DNA from: Favolaschia claudopus
Lineage: Eukaryota; Basidiomycota; Agaricomycetes; Agaricales; Mycenaceae
NCBI GenBank assembly: GCA_037176885.1
Contig: JAWWNJ010000050.1
Span: forward strand, 682,001-746,000
Length of the DNA stretch: 64,000 nt
Reading direction: 5' to 3'
Shown here: piece after piece, positions 10,464 to 22,891 of the stretch
How positions within the stretch are numbered: the stretch's first letter is position 1
How the letters are laid out: each line of letters begins with the position of its first letter
Notes under the pieces: generated by a model
Seen by the model: the letters and a program-made list of their open reading frames with translations, nothing else
Databases searched by the model: none
Told to the model about the DNA's origin: nothing
Translations under genes and position numbers: made by a program

Positions 10464-11785
10464 ACTTGGATTAGGCCTCTCCGAGGCGGGTGGCTGAACC
10501 TGTGGGACTCGACGGAAATTTGACAGAACAAAGTGGCTTAGGTTTCTTTGGTGTGCACATTTAAATCGATTTCCGCTTTTGAATTTCTGCGACCAAGAGA
10601 GAATCTGACTCTAAGCTAGTTCAGCCAGCTTCCGATTGCACAATGAGGCAGACTTGAGTACTAGAACAGTGGTCCTCGCTGAATTATTGTCTCAACACCG
10701 CGGCTGGTTCATGTTTCCCATCCATTGTGTGGGCTTTGCAATAAGGATGCTACCATGCATTGCTTTCAATGCAGAAAGATTCACGCATTAGTATTCAGAC
10801 AATGTTATGCTTGATCTGAACAGAAACGGAGGCAAACCATTGTTAGCTCAACAGATGGCGCCAAGGAAGAAACATGTGCCAGTACAGAGCAGATATATTG
10901 GTTGTAAACTGAATGAAAGTCCAAAAGCTCGCCATTTAACCCCGATGTGAGAGGTCCAGGGCACAAACCCCAAACGCTCCCTGTTACTATTAGATCTATT
11001 GCTCACCCTAACCCCGGATGACACGAACATGCACGGTGTGTGAAGAAAAAAGGCAACAAGACTTGGGCCACCGACGAACGGTACTCCGAAGAGGAAGGTC
11101 CATCAGATAGATACGAGACAAGGCAAAGGAAACTATAATTTATCAGGGAGGAGGCGCAGCCAGTTCACGCCGAGAATGAGGTCGGAAGGTATTCGCATTA
11201 ACAATCACTAGTACTGAAATTTTTGAACCACAAGCTTAGACAGGCCGGCATTGATGACAAAGTCCAGAGAAAACAAGATGCAGTCGGCTTGGTGTCAGCT
11301 TTCAAGACTGACTGAGACGGAGACGGCGTGCAACATAGCAGAGGGGAACATGACAGTGCAAGACAAGTGCAAGAGGAGAAAGACGTTCCGACGGATCAGA
11401 ATGACGTGATGGCTACGGGAGGGATCACGGCAGACAAAGCAATAATGACAAACTCCACATGGCAGAAAAGAATGAGCTTAAGCTCAACTCAAGATACAGT
11501 GCAATTATCACTGCCTTCGCAGCCAAAGAGACTAGTAGAACTCAGAGTCCACCACGAGCAACAGGAGACACCCGGGCCGCAGTACCTACAGGTTTTGGAT
11601 ATGACACATTGGAAATGACTAAATGTTGTTTGTACTTGTAGTGGATTTTGGGCCAGAACCCATCTTCTCCCATGCGTAAATAGCTAAACCTAAAGGTTCA
11701 GCCAATGAATGACAGTCAAATGTCTTGACTTGAGACTCCCAGATATCTCAAGGGCGCCATTACAGGCATTCTATGCTGATATGCT
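10464..11785. other. No gene or clear repeat
   Basis: About 1.3 kb with no reading frame above 100 residues, no splice pattern that makes a protein and no inverted repeat that I can find. Confidence 0.4.
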
Positions 11786-11794
11786 AGATTTCCA

Positions 11795-12475
11795 TAGTCT
11801 CGGATACCACCGCATTTACTAGCTGCCGGATATCTTTCCGGATATGGTCAATAGAGGATGATTTTGACAGCTGACTGATCTTGGGGGGTGGGAGAATTTT
11901 TGGGCGGTAGTACGTCTGGGCCGATTGAACCGTGACACCTACCATCACCTTTTCTGCTCATACGAGCTTTAGCTCCCTGCCTTCGGCACGGAGCCACTCG
12001 CTGCGCTCGCGGCGTGCCTACGGCGGTCGCACAGCTCGTCGGGGCTGCCGCCCCAAACCCCGCCGTGAATTCCTAAGTTCCTTGCCGGCGCGCAGAAAGG
12101 CGTGGGTAAATCCACGTGCTGCGCACGTGGTTTCCTGTCAAAGGCTGTGCCGTGCTCTTTTAAAGTATAGGATTGCTCTGTGCGCGTTGGTGTGTTTCTA
12201 GTGGCCTGGATCCTCAAGGAATGCCTCTGGGCAATGAGGAATGGCACCCTGCCCTCCGTCCACGCTCAGGTGCCTTCTAGGAGCTATAGGCGGCACCCAC
12301 TTTTACACGAAGATAACGCGGGCAAGGGGTGATGGTAGGTGCCGCCCAACCATTTTCCCACATGCCAAAAATCAGTCAACTGTCAAAACTGTCCTCTATT
12401 GACCATATACGGAACGATATCCGAACAGTGTCCTACAACTCGAATTGCTTGTAAACGTCTGGGTATCCGAGACTA
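11795..12475. mobile_element. Mutator-like non-autonomous element
   Basis: Inverted ends TAGTCTCGGATACC and their complement, with further imperfect inverted similarity inward (GGTCAATAGAGGA on both arms). The exact 9-bp direct repeat AGATTTCCA flanks both ends (11786-11794 and 12476-12484), the length expected for MULEs. The centre carries a GC-rich palindromic block (about 11965-12180) of the same family as 45092 and 56882. Confidence 0.75.
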
Positions 12476-12770
12476 AGATTTCCATACACCTCCAACACGC
12501 ACAAATGAATAGAAATGGTATACTTCGGAATAATGTTGCCGTTACTCAGAAAGTCGAGTCTCGACTTGAAAAGTCGACTTCGGGAAGGACTCGACTCGAC
12601 TCGACTCGACTTGGGTGCACCCAAGTCATTTGAAGTTGCTCGAAGTCGACTCGAGTCGCTCAAGTCGGCCGATTTCTGTACAAATTGACAGGAGATGATA
12701 TAAGCACATTCGAGGTATAGGTAACATAGGTAGAATGTAGTAACATATCGGCAGGATGTAGAAATGATAA

Positions 12771-15700
12771 TTAATGTTGCACAAGTCTGTCCTCTGGCAT
12801 ATCTACGTACTCATTGTCCGCAAATTCCAGAGAAAATGTAAGTTGTGAGCGAGCACCGGCTCTCTCCGGTTCTGTAGTACTCGCAACAAGCTTTCGCAAC
12901 CAATCTTCATCGTCTTCTGCTGCCGGATTGGACTGCCATCCCGACATGAAGTTGAGTCGTGATTTCTTGAAGTTAAATTTGAGCATCTGTAACGCCTCCA
13001 TCAGAACGGGACTGATACGATTGCGCCGTTTCGTATCAGTCTCTGCCGACGAAGAGAAAACGCGCTCGGAAGGAACCGATGTCGCTTGGATGGGAGCATA
13101 ATCACAGAATAGACGGTAGATCCTGGGCCAGGTCGGTTTCCCGTGATTCTGACAACGTTAGAGCGGTGGTTTGAGTATGAAATGACGCTTTACTCACTGT
13201 CCAGTATCCGATCATGTCTGTTTGCTGACGTGAAGGTATTGGACTAGTCATGTAATGCTTCATCTCGTCTTCGACAGTCTGAACCACAGCGCCAGTGTTC
13301 GCATTATCTGAGAAATCAAGTGAATGTGAAACATTGCGAAAACGAGCAGCAGCTCTCGCTATTCCGGCATGGGCCGCAGCCGGTGTCCCTGACCTGGAAT
13401 GGGAACGAGAAGATGCGCGCGAGTCCGAGCCAGAGTTGGATGCAGGTGTATCGTTGTCGGCATCTTCGTAAGTTCGAAGCTAGAACTCAAACTCGTGAAT
13501 ATTTGCGGTATGAACAAGAGAAAATGCCAAACCTTTTCGAGAATTATTTTCTTTGCTTCTTCTACTTCTCTTCGCGTCCAATTTTTCCTGATCCATTCGA
13601 ATCGAATACAAGGATTGATGACTGCAAGTTGAACTCATCGAACAGCTCAAACAGCATAGCGTAGAAAAAAGCTTACACATGGCAATGATGTAGGCGTCCG
13701 TGTCTCCCATTTTGTTATAGTATTTCCTCGCGATCGCTAAGCCGGGGTTGATGAATCGTTGAATATTCGCACTCCGGAGATCGGCATCATCCAACATGGC
13801 CTGCCATGCACTGACAAACAGCTCAAAGGACGGGATGGCGCCGGCCAAGATTGGCATGTTTTCAGAGGACATAGCCGTTTGGACGGTATGTGGTTGCTAA
13901 ATATATATCAGAATGGTAGTGTCAGGTGAAACAAACGCTGTAAGTACCTCGAGTATCAATTCCATCAGCTCCAATTTATTCCAGTGCTCGTCCTCCAATT
14001 TGTGGGCGAATGTTCGGACATCCCGGGTCTTCAGAGCGAAAAATGTGTAGAGGGGCTGAGAGGAAGCAATGAATGACACACGGTTCATGCGCAAAACGAT
14101 CTGAACTTACCTGGCGTAGGTATCGCAGCCGCCGGAGCATGTAAAACACCGAATCCCATCGTGTTTTCACGTCCGGTAAAACAGTAACATGCGCAAGAGT
14201 CACTGGAGTGAAATCTGATTCACTCACACTCCAGTCTCCATTACGATTGCCTGTCGTGATGATCTCTTGTAGCAGGTCGCGGCGCTGACCCGATTTTCGG
14301 ACGAAAGCGACGGTTTTGCGAGCACGACGGATCGGGCCGGCCTTCTTCCTTGTACGTGTGACGCGTGTTGCTGGGGGTGGAGCGTCGGAAGAATCTGTCT
14401 CTGTTGCGGTGCTGGTTTCGGAATCAGAATAAAGAGGATCATTGTCGCTCTTCTCCATGACCTTGATCACCGCTTGAGAACATAAATTGATGACATGAGC
14501 AAAGCACCGAATGTAATTCTGCTTCTCATCAAACAAATACCCCGCCTCGAGTAGTAGCTTGCTGAGGCATGCCAACATTGATCCATTATTGGATGCATTG
14601 TCGAGCGTGGAATGGCCGACCTTTCGATCTCATCAGCAACACGCAACCAGAAATAAGAGAGAAAACTAGTGCGTACTTTGTCGAGTATCCCGGCGCTCTG
14701 AAGAATATTGAACACAATCCGTGCAAGACGATGCCCACTGTGTGCACCGCGAACGCGTCTGAATGCCAACAATGCTTGTCGCAACACAACTTGGTTGTCT
14801 TCCTTTCTATGCCCTAGCCAGTGCGCGGTGATAGCAAGATATGGATGGAGACCTTTAGAACTCCAGATATCTGCAGTGAAGCTAATCTTCCCCAGAGACG
14901 CCTCGATGTTGATAATTAACCATTAATATCTCAAGAATAGGGTATCGGAAATACCTGCAGAGCGACCTTGAGTTCTTCATAGTATAAAGTCCAGGCATCA
15001 ATGATCCGATTACGAAGTTTGGTGCGGTGCGGAATATCTTCGTCGGCCAACGATTCTCGTAGGAGGAGTAGCAATTTTCGGAAATCTTCGTTCTCGATGA
15101 GATTGATTGACTACGATCAACTCAGACTGCGAACATGGACTAAAAAGAAAGAAGGAACAACATACAAGATCGTTTGACACAATAACCCTGACCAAATGAT
15201 CGACGAAAGCCTCAGGAGAGAAAGGAACCCTTTCTGCTACTTTAGCTCGTTGCTCCTCCAGTTCCTTTCGACGTTCAAGCGGGAGTTTATTGGGGAGCTT
15301 ATACTTGGCAATGATCTGAAGATACTGCGGCATATGATCTTGGAGTTCAAGATGCTTGCGTCGGGTAGTCAGACTCGTTCTTGCCGAATAAACCTGTCTG
15401 TAAGACGGCAAAGGTAGTCAGTATATTTTGGGAATTACAGATCGACTCTACTCACTGGCATATTCGACACTTTGCAGAACCATCAGTCTGAGAGAAGCCA
15501 TAGAAATACTTGCAATCTGCCGATTTATCTTCCGCCATCTCACCGAGGGCGCTCTCCCGAAGCCAGCAGTATCCGTTGTCATCAGGAGCACTTATTGAGT
15601 TGTGAGCAGGACGACGACGACCACCCGGGCGAGCTGGAGCTGCGGGCTGAGCAGCTTCATCAGCGGATGACTCCTCGGTTTGAGCCAACGGGTGCGAGTC

Positions 15701-16125
15701 GCTGTTGTCCGCCGTGATGCGGTTGTCGTGCAGGAGGTGATGGTGAAGGGGGAGGCGGGTTAGCGACCACACGCCGCCGTCTACCACTGGCCCGAGATGG
15801 AGCAGATTGCTCGGAATGCGGTGCGGAAGGCTCAGAAGGTGATGAGGCATCATCCTCATCAGAAAAAAGAGCAAGCGGTCGCATAGTAGATCGCCGAGCA
15901 AGAGGATCGAAGAGAGGATCGTCTGACTCCGAATCATTATCGTTGTCATTGTCGTCGTCGTCAGATCCTGCATAGTGAATACCAGGGCTTGCAACTGGTG
16001 GACGATCAGCCGCCAGGCGTTGAATCAGAGTGCGAGCCGGCGTCGGAGGTTCCGGGGGGCCTCCACGTTCACGACGTCGAGTGGGTAGGACTTCCGGAGC
16101 CGCATTGATAGACTGAGAATAGCTT
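12771..16125 (-). CDS. hAT transposase (BED zinc finger, RNase H-like, dimerisation domain)
   Basis: From the N-terminal side: an acidic and Pro-rich region, a BED-type finger built across an intron (AKCRICQ then TRRKHLELQDH, C-x2-C...H-x5-H), LPLERRKELEEQRAKVAERV, the catalytic segment ISFTADIWSSKGLHPYLAIT with the first Asp, STLDNASNNGSML with the second, and IRCFAHVINLCSQAVIKVM. Near the C-terminus is the hAT dimerisation motif (YAPIQATSVPSERVFSSSAE, RRNRISPVLMEALQMLKFNF). The stop is at 12771. Several GT-AG introns are needed. A frame change near 15700 in the Pro-rich region is not explained by an obvious intron. A further 5' exon may lie at 17275-17040 (MPPRRNKNAPEPAAPL), beyond a MITE at 16167-16887 that would sit in an intron. 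Confidence 0.85.
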
Positions 16126-16166
16126 CGTTAATTCACTGTTCAATGCTACACAATAAATTCAACATA

Positions 16167-16887
16167 AGATAGGCGTCACGCCGATCCGGCACCCTTATAT
16201 AAGCATTACGTTAAGCACAGCCACCCGCCAAATCTTGGAAGTTCAGAAAATCAACTTGTTCTCTTTGCGATTTTGAGTTCTTCGGAACCTCAGAGATTTT
16301 TTTTTTTTTTTTGCCTTGAGGCCCTGGAGCCACTTTGTTGTGCTCACCATTAATATTCAAATATATGTGAATGTCAATACACATCTGACCCTAAATTCCG
16401 TGTCTGAATTCTGTTTGTGTTAAGTTCATGGAAATACATTGGATGTTTATGAACCAACAGAGCATAACGCTTTGCTAGCTCATTATGAGGCAATCACACC
16501 TTCCTAGCGTTAAACAAGGTATTTTGATGCTAATTTGGCGCGTCGCTTCGCGTCTATAGTCACGGATATATGACGTGTAGTGTGTACGTAAGCTTACATA
16601 ATCTGCCAAATCTCCGCCTTATTTTTCGCAAGATACGCTCAAACGCGTCGAAAATGAGTTTGGAAGCTTTTCATAATGGGTTGCCTTTTTTGGAAAGATC
16701 ACCTTATATCTTTTCAACAAGGATATATTGGCCAAATCTGCTCCATCGAATCATAGATATGCCTATTAGCTACAGTTTGGTGGTCTTACATTTGTCAATA
16801 TGGTGTTGTGGCCAGACTTATAAGCATTTTGTTGACGTGATGTTTCGGCTTACATAACCAGGTGCCGGATCGGCGTGACGCCTATCT
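16167..16887. mobile_element. TA-type MITE inside the hAT element
   Basis: A 721-bp element with about 27-bp inverted ends starting AGATAGGCGTCACGCC and TA on both sides (16165-16166, 16888-16889). It lies between the candidate first exon and the main body of the hAT transposase gene, so it may have lengthened an intron or separated the 5' exon. Confidence 0.8.
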
Positions 16888-17975
16888 TACCGTCTCGGGA
16901 ATGGTGCCTAAACTTGAGGTGGATTGCTCTGGGACAATGGATTAAGCTATCGATGTGAAGAATCTACCGGCAGACTCACGTGTTCTAAGACTTTGAGAGC
17001 TTGGTCGATCTATCAATCCATTGAAATGGGGTCCTTGTTGAAACAGTGATAAAATACATACAAGAAAGTCCAGCAAAGCCTCGTTCTTCTTGCCCAGTGC
17101 TCGCAATGCGAGCTGCCGAAGAAGTTGGCTGTTCAGATGACCGAGATGGTCCAGCCGTTGGTTGGAGTTGAGCAGTACCTCGTCTTGTCCGAGTGGCTGG
17201 TGGTTCGGTAGTCGGCGGCTCGGGTTCAAGAGGTGCTGCAGGCTCGGGAGCGTTTTTGTTTCGTCGAGGGGGCATTTTTGCGGTTACTGAGACAGAGAAT
17301 GCGCACTGGGTTGTAAACGCTTCAAATCCCGAGCATATTTAAGAGGAACACGAAAAGAATACTAATCTACCTTTGTCGATGAGGACCCAGGATGTTCGGA
17401 GAAACTTGAACAAGTTACTCACCGAAATTACGTGCCAGCACCATTCTTGTCTATAAAGATAATTGGACACTAAGTTGAGCAGAGAGTTCCCTGACAGACA
17501 AATGGCTGCTATTGTTAATAATTTTCCCGAAATGAACACTATCCCAAGCCCCAGCAGTTGCGCAAATGAAAGCTCAGGTAGTCGGAGGCTGGAGAAGCCC
17601 CCGAAACGGTTTGAATTCACGAAATTTTACCTATGTTGATCCTATGTTGAAGGCTTGTACTAAGAATGAAGCTGAAGACCACTCTTTAGCCAATGTACAG
17701 AGACGTTGAGGACCAGGGACGGTGTCAGGTGTGGAGATGCATCGATGGTTGGCTTGAAATAAACGGAAATTTGTGTCGTCGGTGAAATTTGAAGCTCAGA
17801 CAAGAGTTCAGGCTTGAGAATACAATCATTGAGCAGTTTTCATTGGTAGAGAGTAGACGAGATTGTGCCAGGACGGCACTTCCAGTGAAGACGCGACGAC
17901 GACATCGACGAAGAGGGCAAGAGTTGGCGTGGGATCCTGCATCAATCTGTTGATCCGAGTCAATCAGAGCACGTA

Positions 17976-18344
17976 CAGTTGCGGCAAAATCAATTTACTT
18001 ACCAAATAAGGAAATTTTCATCAAATCCGCTCTACCACACAACAAAACCACCACAAGCACGTTGAAATAGCACCAAGCGCCTGTACTCCCGGATTTGAGC
18101 CGGTCTACGCCCAAAAAACAACCGGATTCGTTATGTTTCTCACTGTTTTTGGCTGCACTTTATGAGACAAAGTTGCTGGTTATCCCGGCGAAACCAATAC
18201 AAAGACGCCAGTTTTTTTACATCAGGAATACAGACTAGCAGTTCTTAGTATTCTTATCAACTTACCGCTCGAAAAAAACGAGCAAAAGGAGCGAATTGAC
18301 GAGAATTTCCTTATTTAGTAAGTAAATTGATTTTGCCGCAACTG
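17976..18344. mobile_element. TA-type MITE between the two hAT genes
   Basis: A 369-bp element with long inverted ends (CAGTTGCGGCAAAATCAATT and onward through an ACCAAATAAGGAAATT segment) and TA on both sides. It is related to 1534-1903. It sits in the divergent promoter region of the hAT transposase and the second hAT gene, where it could alter transcription. A fragment of the family is at about 57665-57700. Confidence 0.85.
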
Positions 18345-18384
18345 TAATAGCCCCGAAATTAATGCGTCAGTGCGCAACTCATAA

Positions 18385-19082
18385 GTGCACTCCTCTGACC
18401 ATGGGCGCTCCATGTTGCCAGACAGCCCCGGGTACTATACGATGGACTCGGCGACTTGGTCTGCAATTCAGACCCACTATTTGAGCTCTCTGATGGTGTC
18501 GAGTTCAATCAACCTCAACATGAAGAGTCGTAACTCGGTAAGCATACACCTTCATTTACTTCATCGTACCCCCAAACCAACGTGGATTGTTCTTGAATCA
18601 TAGGAGACAAGATGGGCATACTTGCTACCCCGCGACTTCACCCTGCATCAGTGGATCCGCCGGGAAAGAGACCCGGATCAGCATCTTCGCCTTCAAAAGT
18701 TGCTCGCGCTCGTTAACCTCGTCGACGACTCGCTCTCGGATCAGATTGCGGTCATAAAATTCAGCACCAACGATCCTCTATTCGTCTATGCAGGCAGCGG
18801 CCGAGATCTCAATGTAAGTTTACAAACACCTCGTCACTGACTCACTGCTAGGGTACACGACACTGATGTTTTTATCTACAGGGTATGCTAGATTGGATTA
18901 GCCGGCGTGCTGTTCACCGCGTTGCAACAGAGGCAGCTTCGTATGCCTCCCATCCGGCTGCGTTCAGAATGGAGCGGGGTCTTCGCCATTTTGTTGGGAT
19001 AATTCACTTCACATGCGAGGGATGGGTCGCAGAAGCGTATGATTCAGACGACGATGAGATACCTGACCTAATTCCCATATGA
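18385..19082 (+). CDS. Second gene of the hAT element, unknown function
   Basis: Three exons (18385-18537, 18604-18813, 18882-19082) join in frame through two GT-AG introns into about 187 residues. The start could also be the later Met at MDSATWSAIQ. Visible pieces: ETRWAYLLPRDFTLHQWIRR, LLALVNLVDDSLSDQIAV, GMLDWISRRAVHRVA, a segment RGLRHFVGIIHFTCEGW and an acidic end YDSDDDEIPDLIPI. There is no signal peptide or membrane segment. I do not recognise the family. It lies on the opposite strand from the transposase, inside the terminal repeats, so it moves with the element. It is either an accessory protein of this hAT lineage or a captured host gene. The clean splicing argues that it is a real gene. 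Confidence 0.65.
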
Positions 19083-19853
19083 ACAACTATTAGTCTATTA
19101 CCTGTTATTTAGCGCTGCATATGCATCGAAATTATTCACATCTGTTTGTTCAATCTAAGCCACCTCTGTTCTATGTAGTCCAAGCAATGAGATTTATACA
19201 TTATATAGCAACGAGTGATCCTACAAGCACGCTAAGCCCAATGCGCTTAATTACCCGCGACTTGAAGTCACTCGAGTCGACTTCGGCTGACTTGAATCGA
19301 CTCGCAAGTCAAGTCAAAGTCGGTGGTCTGACTCGACTTGACTCGACTCAAGTCGGCCGTGTCAAGTCGACTTGCCAGTGAGAGGCTTCAAGTCCAAGTC
19401 GCGGCAACATTACTTCGGAAATCACCGGATGTGGCTGTAGTGGCGGCAGCCCGGAAGCTTGACAAGGGTGGGAATATATTACTCTATATAGTAGGGGAGG
19501 GGGGGAGGGGCCGAGGCCTTAAAAAAAAGTCGACCCTATGTATATCCGATTTTCGAAAGCCGACATCCCCTTGGTTGCTGGTGGCGCCCATTTCAGACCG
19601 ACATTCATCGTAAGCGCGTTTAGCCGGGGTTATAGCGGTAGTAGGAGGATCAGAGGATGAGGTGGAGACTGGCGGAGCGACGTTGGTAGCAGGGGTAGTC
19701 GTCGACATGGTGGTCGGGAACAAGAAGCGCGTCAAGGGGCGCGGTCGCTTTGTAGACGCGGTCACGTGTGAGATTCCCTTTTCGGCAATTTGAGAAAAAT
19801 ACTTCTTTTCAGAGCGTTCGCTCTGGCAAGGGACGTGGAAAGTAACAGAGAAT

Positions 19854-20039
19854 AGGGGCGCTCAATTCTTAGCTCGTCGGCTCGTCTCGTCCCAGAAATT
19901 ATTTAATTGCATGATGAGCTGATGAGCTGCTGATCCCACTCCGCATTTCTCTCCACTTCCCATCAAATTTGATCCCCTCATCAAAAAATCGACATTTTAC
20001 GGACGAGACGAGCTGACGAGCTAAGAATTGAGCGCCCCT
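19854..20039. mobile_element. Small MITE, AGGGGCGCTCAATTC ends
   Basis: A 186-bp palindromic element whose ends read AGGGGCGCTCAATTCTTAGC with the complement. A second copy is at 28584-28770. Flanks here are AAT and TAT, so the target duplication is unclear in this copy. Confidence 0.75.
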
Positions 20040-20057
20040 TATATGATATTTTACAGA

Positions 20058-21935
20058 TTACATCAGCAATACCATGAATGTCCAAAAAATCATCATCAGT
20101 CGGCTCAGCGCCGTTCTCTTCCTCCCCCTCCTCCTCAGAACTTCTTCCTCCGTGCTAGATACGCCTGAACTTGAAGAATCTTCGGGGTTTGAGTCCTCAG
20201 AGCCCTCGCCGTCCGACACCGCGACCTCATCAGGTATCGGACCATCAGCTGAAACCGGTGGATCAACATCCATTTCGTCGTTGTCGTTGTCGAATGTTGT
20301 GCCCTCGAGTGGATCTTCTGAAAGTGGTGCCGCAATATCACGGTGGCCGACACCGCTGCCGATGAACCTCATGAACATGTCCCTGTCAACAAATCTATGC
20401 AGAAAGTCAGGTGAATATGAATTTTGTGGGAACGAAACAACGCACTGATTGACATAATAATATTCATAATCTTCTTGGTTTTCGTCGTCGAAATGTCGAG
20501 CAATTGAAGGGCGAAGGAGGTCGGCGGTTCTTCCGTAATGAAAGGCGGGGATCAGGTGAACAGCGCGCACGACCTCAGCTGGATCAAGGAAGCCGAAGGC
20601 GCTGAGGTTGGGTTCGGATGCGGGAAAGAAGCCCACACGATGGAGGCGTCTCGCTAGCCATCCGGCGGAATGCGTCGCGTCGCGCCCAAACCAGCGAACC
20701 CACAGAAAGTTCATGTGGTGAATTTTCGCAGTGTTCTTGGAACGGGGGCCAACGTGTCGCACCTCCGAATGGAAGATGCCTACAACTCGCGCGTACCAAT
20801 ATGGATGAGTATTTGAACCCTCTTCATCTTCGTGCGCAAGCACCATGATGTCGGGGTGGGAGCGAGTGTTAATGGTATCTTGATCGCGGCGCAGGTCGTA
20901 TGTAGTGTAATTTATCCGTAGGATCTTGTGGGTGTATAGCCGTTGGCGTATGATGTTGACGTCGGCCAGGTCTTGGTCCGAGTACTCCGTCTCGTCGCCT
21001 GAGTATGGAATACCTAAGAGACGGCTCAATAAATGAGACTTGAGGTCATCAAGGAACGTCTGTGTTGAGTGTTAGTTTCAAGCAATATTCAAACATATGC
21101 CTCGCACCTCCAATGCCGGGTCATCTGGAAAGTCGTCAGGAAGGTCAAGCGCATGAAGTGAGGTCCTTTTCGATTCCGAGATGTGGTATCGCTGCCGAGA
21201 AGGGGTCCGAGGCAGAGTGTCGTGGGCGGGAGCCAGGTTCTCCGCATTTTTTGTGCGCTTTTTAGGCGCCTGCTGCTGGGGTTTCGGACTCGCAGGAGTA
21301 GACGGCTTGGACGAGGATTTGAAGCTCATCCGGTGCCTGATTTGGCGGCGTAGCAGGCGTTTTCTGCGTTCATGTGCGGCGATTTGCTGCTCAAAATTGC
21401 GTTTATTTGTTTTTGCATACGCCCTCTTGGCGGCACAATGAGCCAGTTCGCCCTGCCACATACCATTCAGGCACACCATTGAACGAGAAAACAAATTGAG
21501 CTCACCAAGACCGTCGAGTAGGATTCAATGGTCCCTACATCTACCACCGCGTCCGGGTAATCACCGAACGAATGCCATTTGTATGTATTGATGTTCCAAG
21601 TTTTGCGAATTTTGGAGATGTAAAGGGCGTAGGGTTTCCCGGCGACTTGGAATTTTTCTTGGCTTGTCGGCGGGCGCGTCGATTTTGTTCCTGAGGAAGC
21701 TCGTATGTCGTATAAGCTTCACATGTCGTCTTGAGAAAGTGGCGAGCCTGCGCGCCGAGCTCTTTTGTAACGGTTCTCCAGGCAGAAATGGTGCCGGAGG
21801 TATGTAGACGGAGTTTACCATAGGCGTGCCAGGTCGCAAAGGTATAGAGCAGGGTGAGCACAATTGTGTTGTGCGGTTCCGGGAGAAGACCCTCAAACGC
21901 ACCTTCTGCCGCAGTCCTACCGTACTGCAGCTAGC
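20058..21935 (-). pseudogene. C-terminal part of a giant agaric transposon protein
   Basis: Minus-strand exons carry motifs of a high-copy agaric transposon family: EGLLPEPHNTIVLTLLYTFA then TWHAYGKLRLHT, NINTYKWHSFGDYPDA, GELAHCAAKRAYAKTNKRNF, HPDIMVLAHEDEEG, HPYWYARVVGIFH, MNFLWVRWFGRD and YYYVN...FVDRDMFMRF. Introns at 21505-21453, about 21109-21062 and 20445-20395 fit GT-AG and keep frame. A one-base frame change near 21615 breaks the region before NINTYKWH, and everything upstream of about 21935 is missing. The C-terminal tail is acidic, then basic. An N-terminal fragment of what I take to be the same family is at 32058-32320. Naming it Plavaka/KDZ-like is a recollection and not proven here. 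Confidence 0.7.
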
Positions 21936-22156
21936 GCCCTAACGCCTCAGTAGGAAATGTAGAAAAAAATAGCAACCTCTAGGCCATTGCTGCCCATTTC
22001 AAGTTGGGGCGGTACTGTGCTCGCAGAAGGGGTGCGTACAAAGTCATTCTGTTCACATTGTGTTGCAGATGCACGCAAGATACCAGGTTCGGCAACTGTT
22101 ACTTGCCCCCTCTTTCACTGTTTTGATGCACTCCACCGTTTTCAGACTTCGATATA

Positions 22157-22891
22157 ATGAACTACATTCTGGATATCGATTTCTCCGGAGTGCTCCAAGG
22201 TACGGGAATGCTACTATCTCCTATCAATCACCAGTCTAATCAGTGTACAGAGGACCCATCTGTACATCCAGCATGGAATATGGATGAACCTCATGCTACC
22301 CTCCAGGTCTACGATCAACGGCTGTACCCTCGATGCCTTGACCGTACCTTTAATTTTCCCAACTTCATGTACAAGCCGCTCGGGCAGGTGATTAGACAGT
22401 TGAACGGCGCACTTGGGGTTCCATACAAAGACTTTGCGAACCTCGTCCGCTGCAGTGTTCTTTGTGATGGATGTCTAACCCTGTTTTCGGGGTACGGGTA
22501 TGATGCCCATCTGCAAGATGGAAAATGTACCAATCGTCCAGACCTGCGTTCCGGTGAGGTCTGAACTCTGCAAACTACAATCGAATTCTAACGACAAAGC
22601 CTAGTCGACGAGATCAGCATTTTCGAGCCTGAATTCAAGTTCCGCACGTTTCGCAACGATGAGACCCCAAAGAGCGTCAAGGAGACACTTGATACAGCAG
22701 TGGGGTCTGCGCTGTTGGAGTGGAACTCACGGTTGGGTGTCCCCTCTGATGTTTGGGCCATGATATCGACTGCAGTTGTGACCTGCACTGAATGCGACCT
22801 GGTTCGCTCCTTCCCCGCTCACAAACTTCATCTGGATGAGAAGGGGCATTGTACAGACCCAGACCAGGCAGTCCTTGCCGCTAGCGGCTGA
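22157..22891 (+). CDS. Protein with two C2HC zinc-knuckle-like motifs, unknown function
   Basis: Two exons (22157-22553 and 22605-22891) with a GT-AG intron and a CTAAC branch site give about 227 residues starting MNYILDIDFSGVLQ. Two similar motifs stand out: CDGCLTLFSGYGYDAHLQDG ending in KC, and CTECDLVRSFPAHKLHLDEK ending in GHC, both C-x2-C...H...C. The spacing suggests small zinc-binding modules. I know the pattern from uncharacterised agaric proteins but cannot name a function. The frame is intact. Confidence 0.65.

Larger units (their letters stand above)
12531..19412. mobile_element. Complete hAT transposon, 6.9 kb, with transposase and a second gene
   Basis: Ends are TAATGTTGCCG and its complement. 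Both are flanked by the 8-bp duplication CTTCGGAA (12523-12530 and 19413-19420). Each end carries many AGTCGACTTGAGTCG-like subterminal repeats (12550-12670 and 19255-19400). The element encodes a minus-strand hAT transposase (12771 to about 17275) and a plus-strand spliced gene (18385-19082). Two TA MITEs are nested inside (16167-16887, 17976-18344). The intact ends and duplication suggest a fairly recent insertion. Confidence 0.9.
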
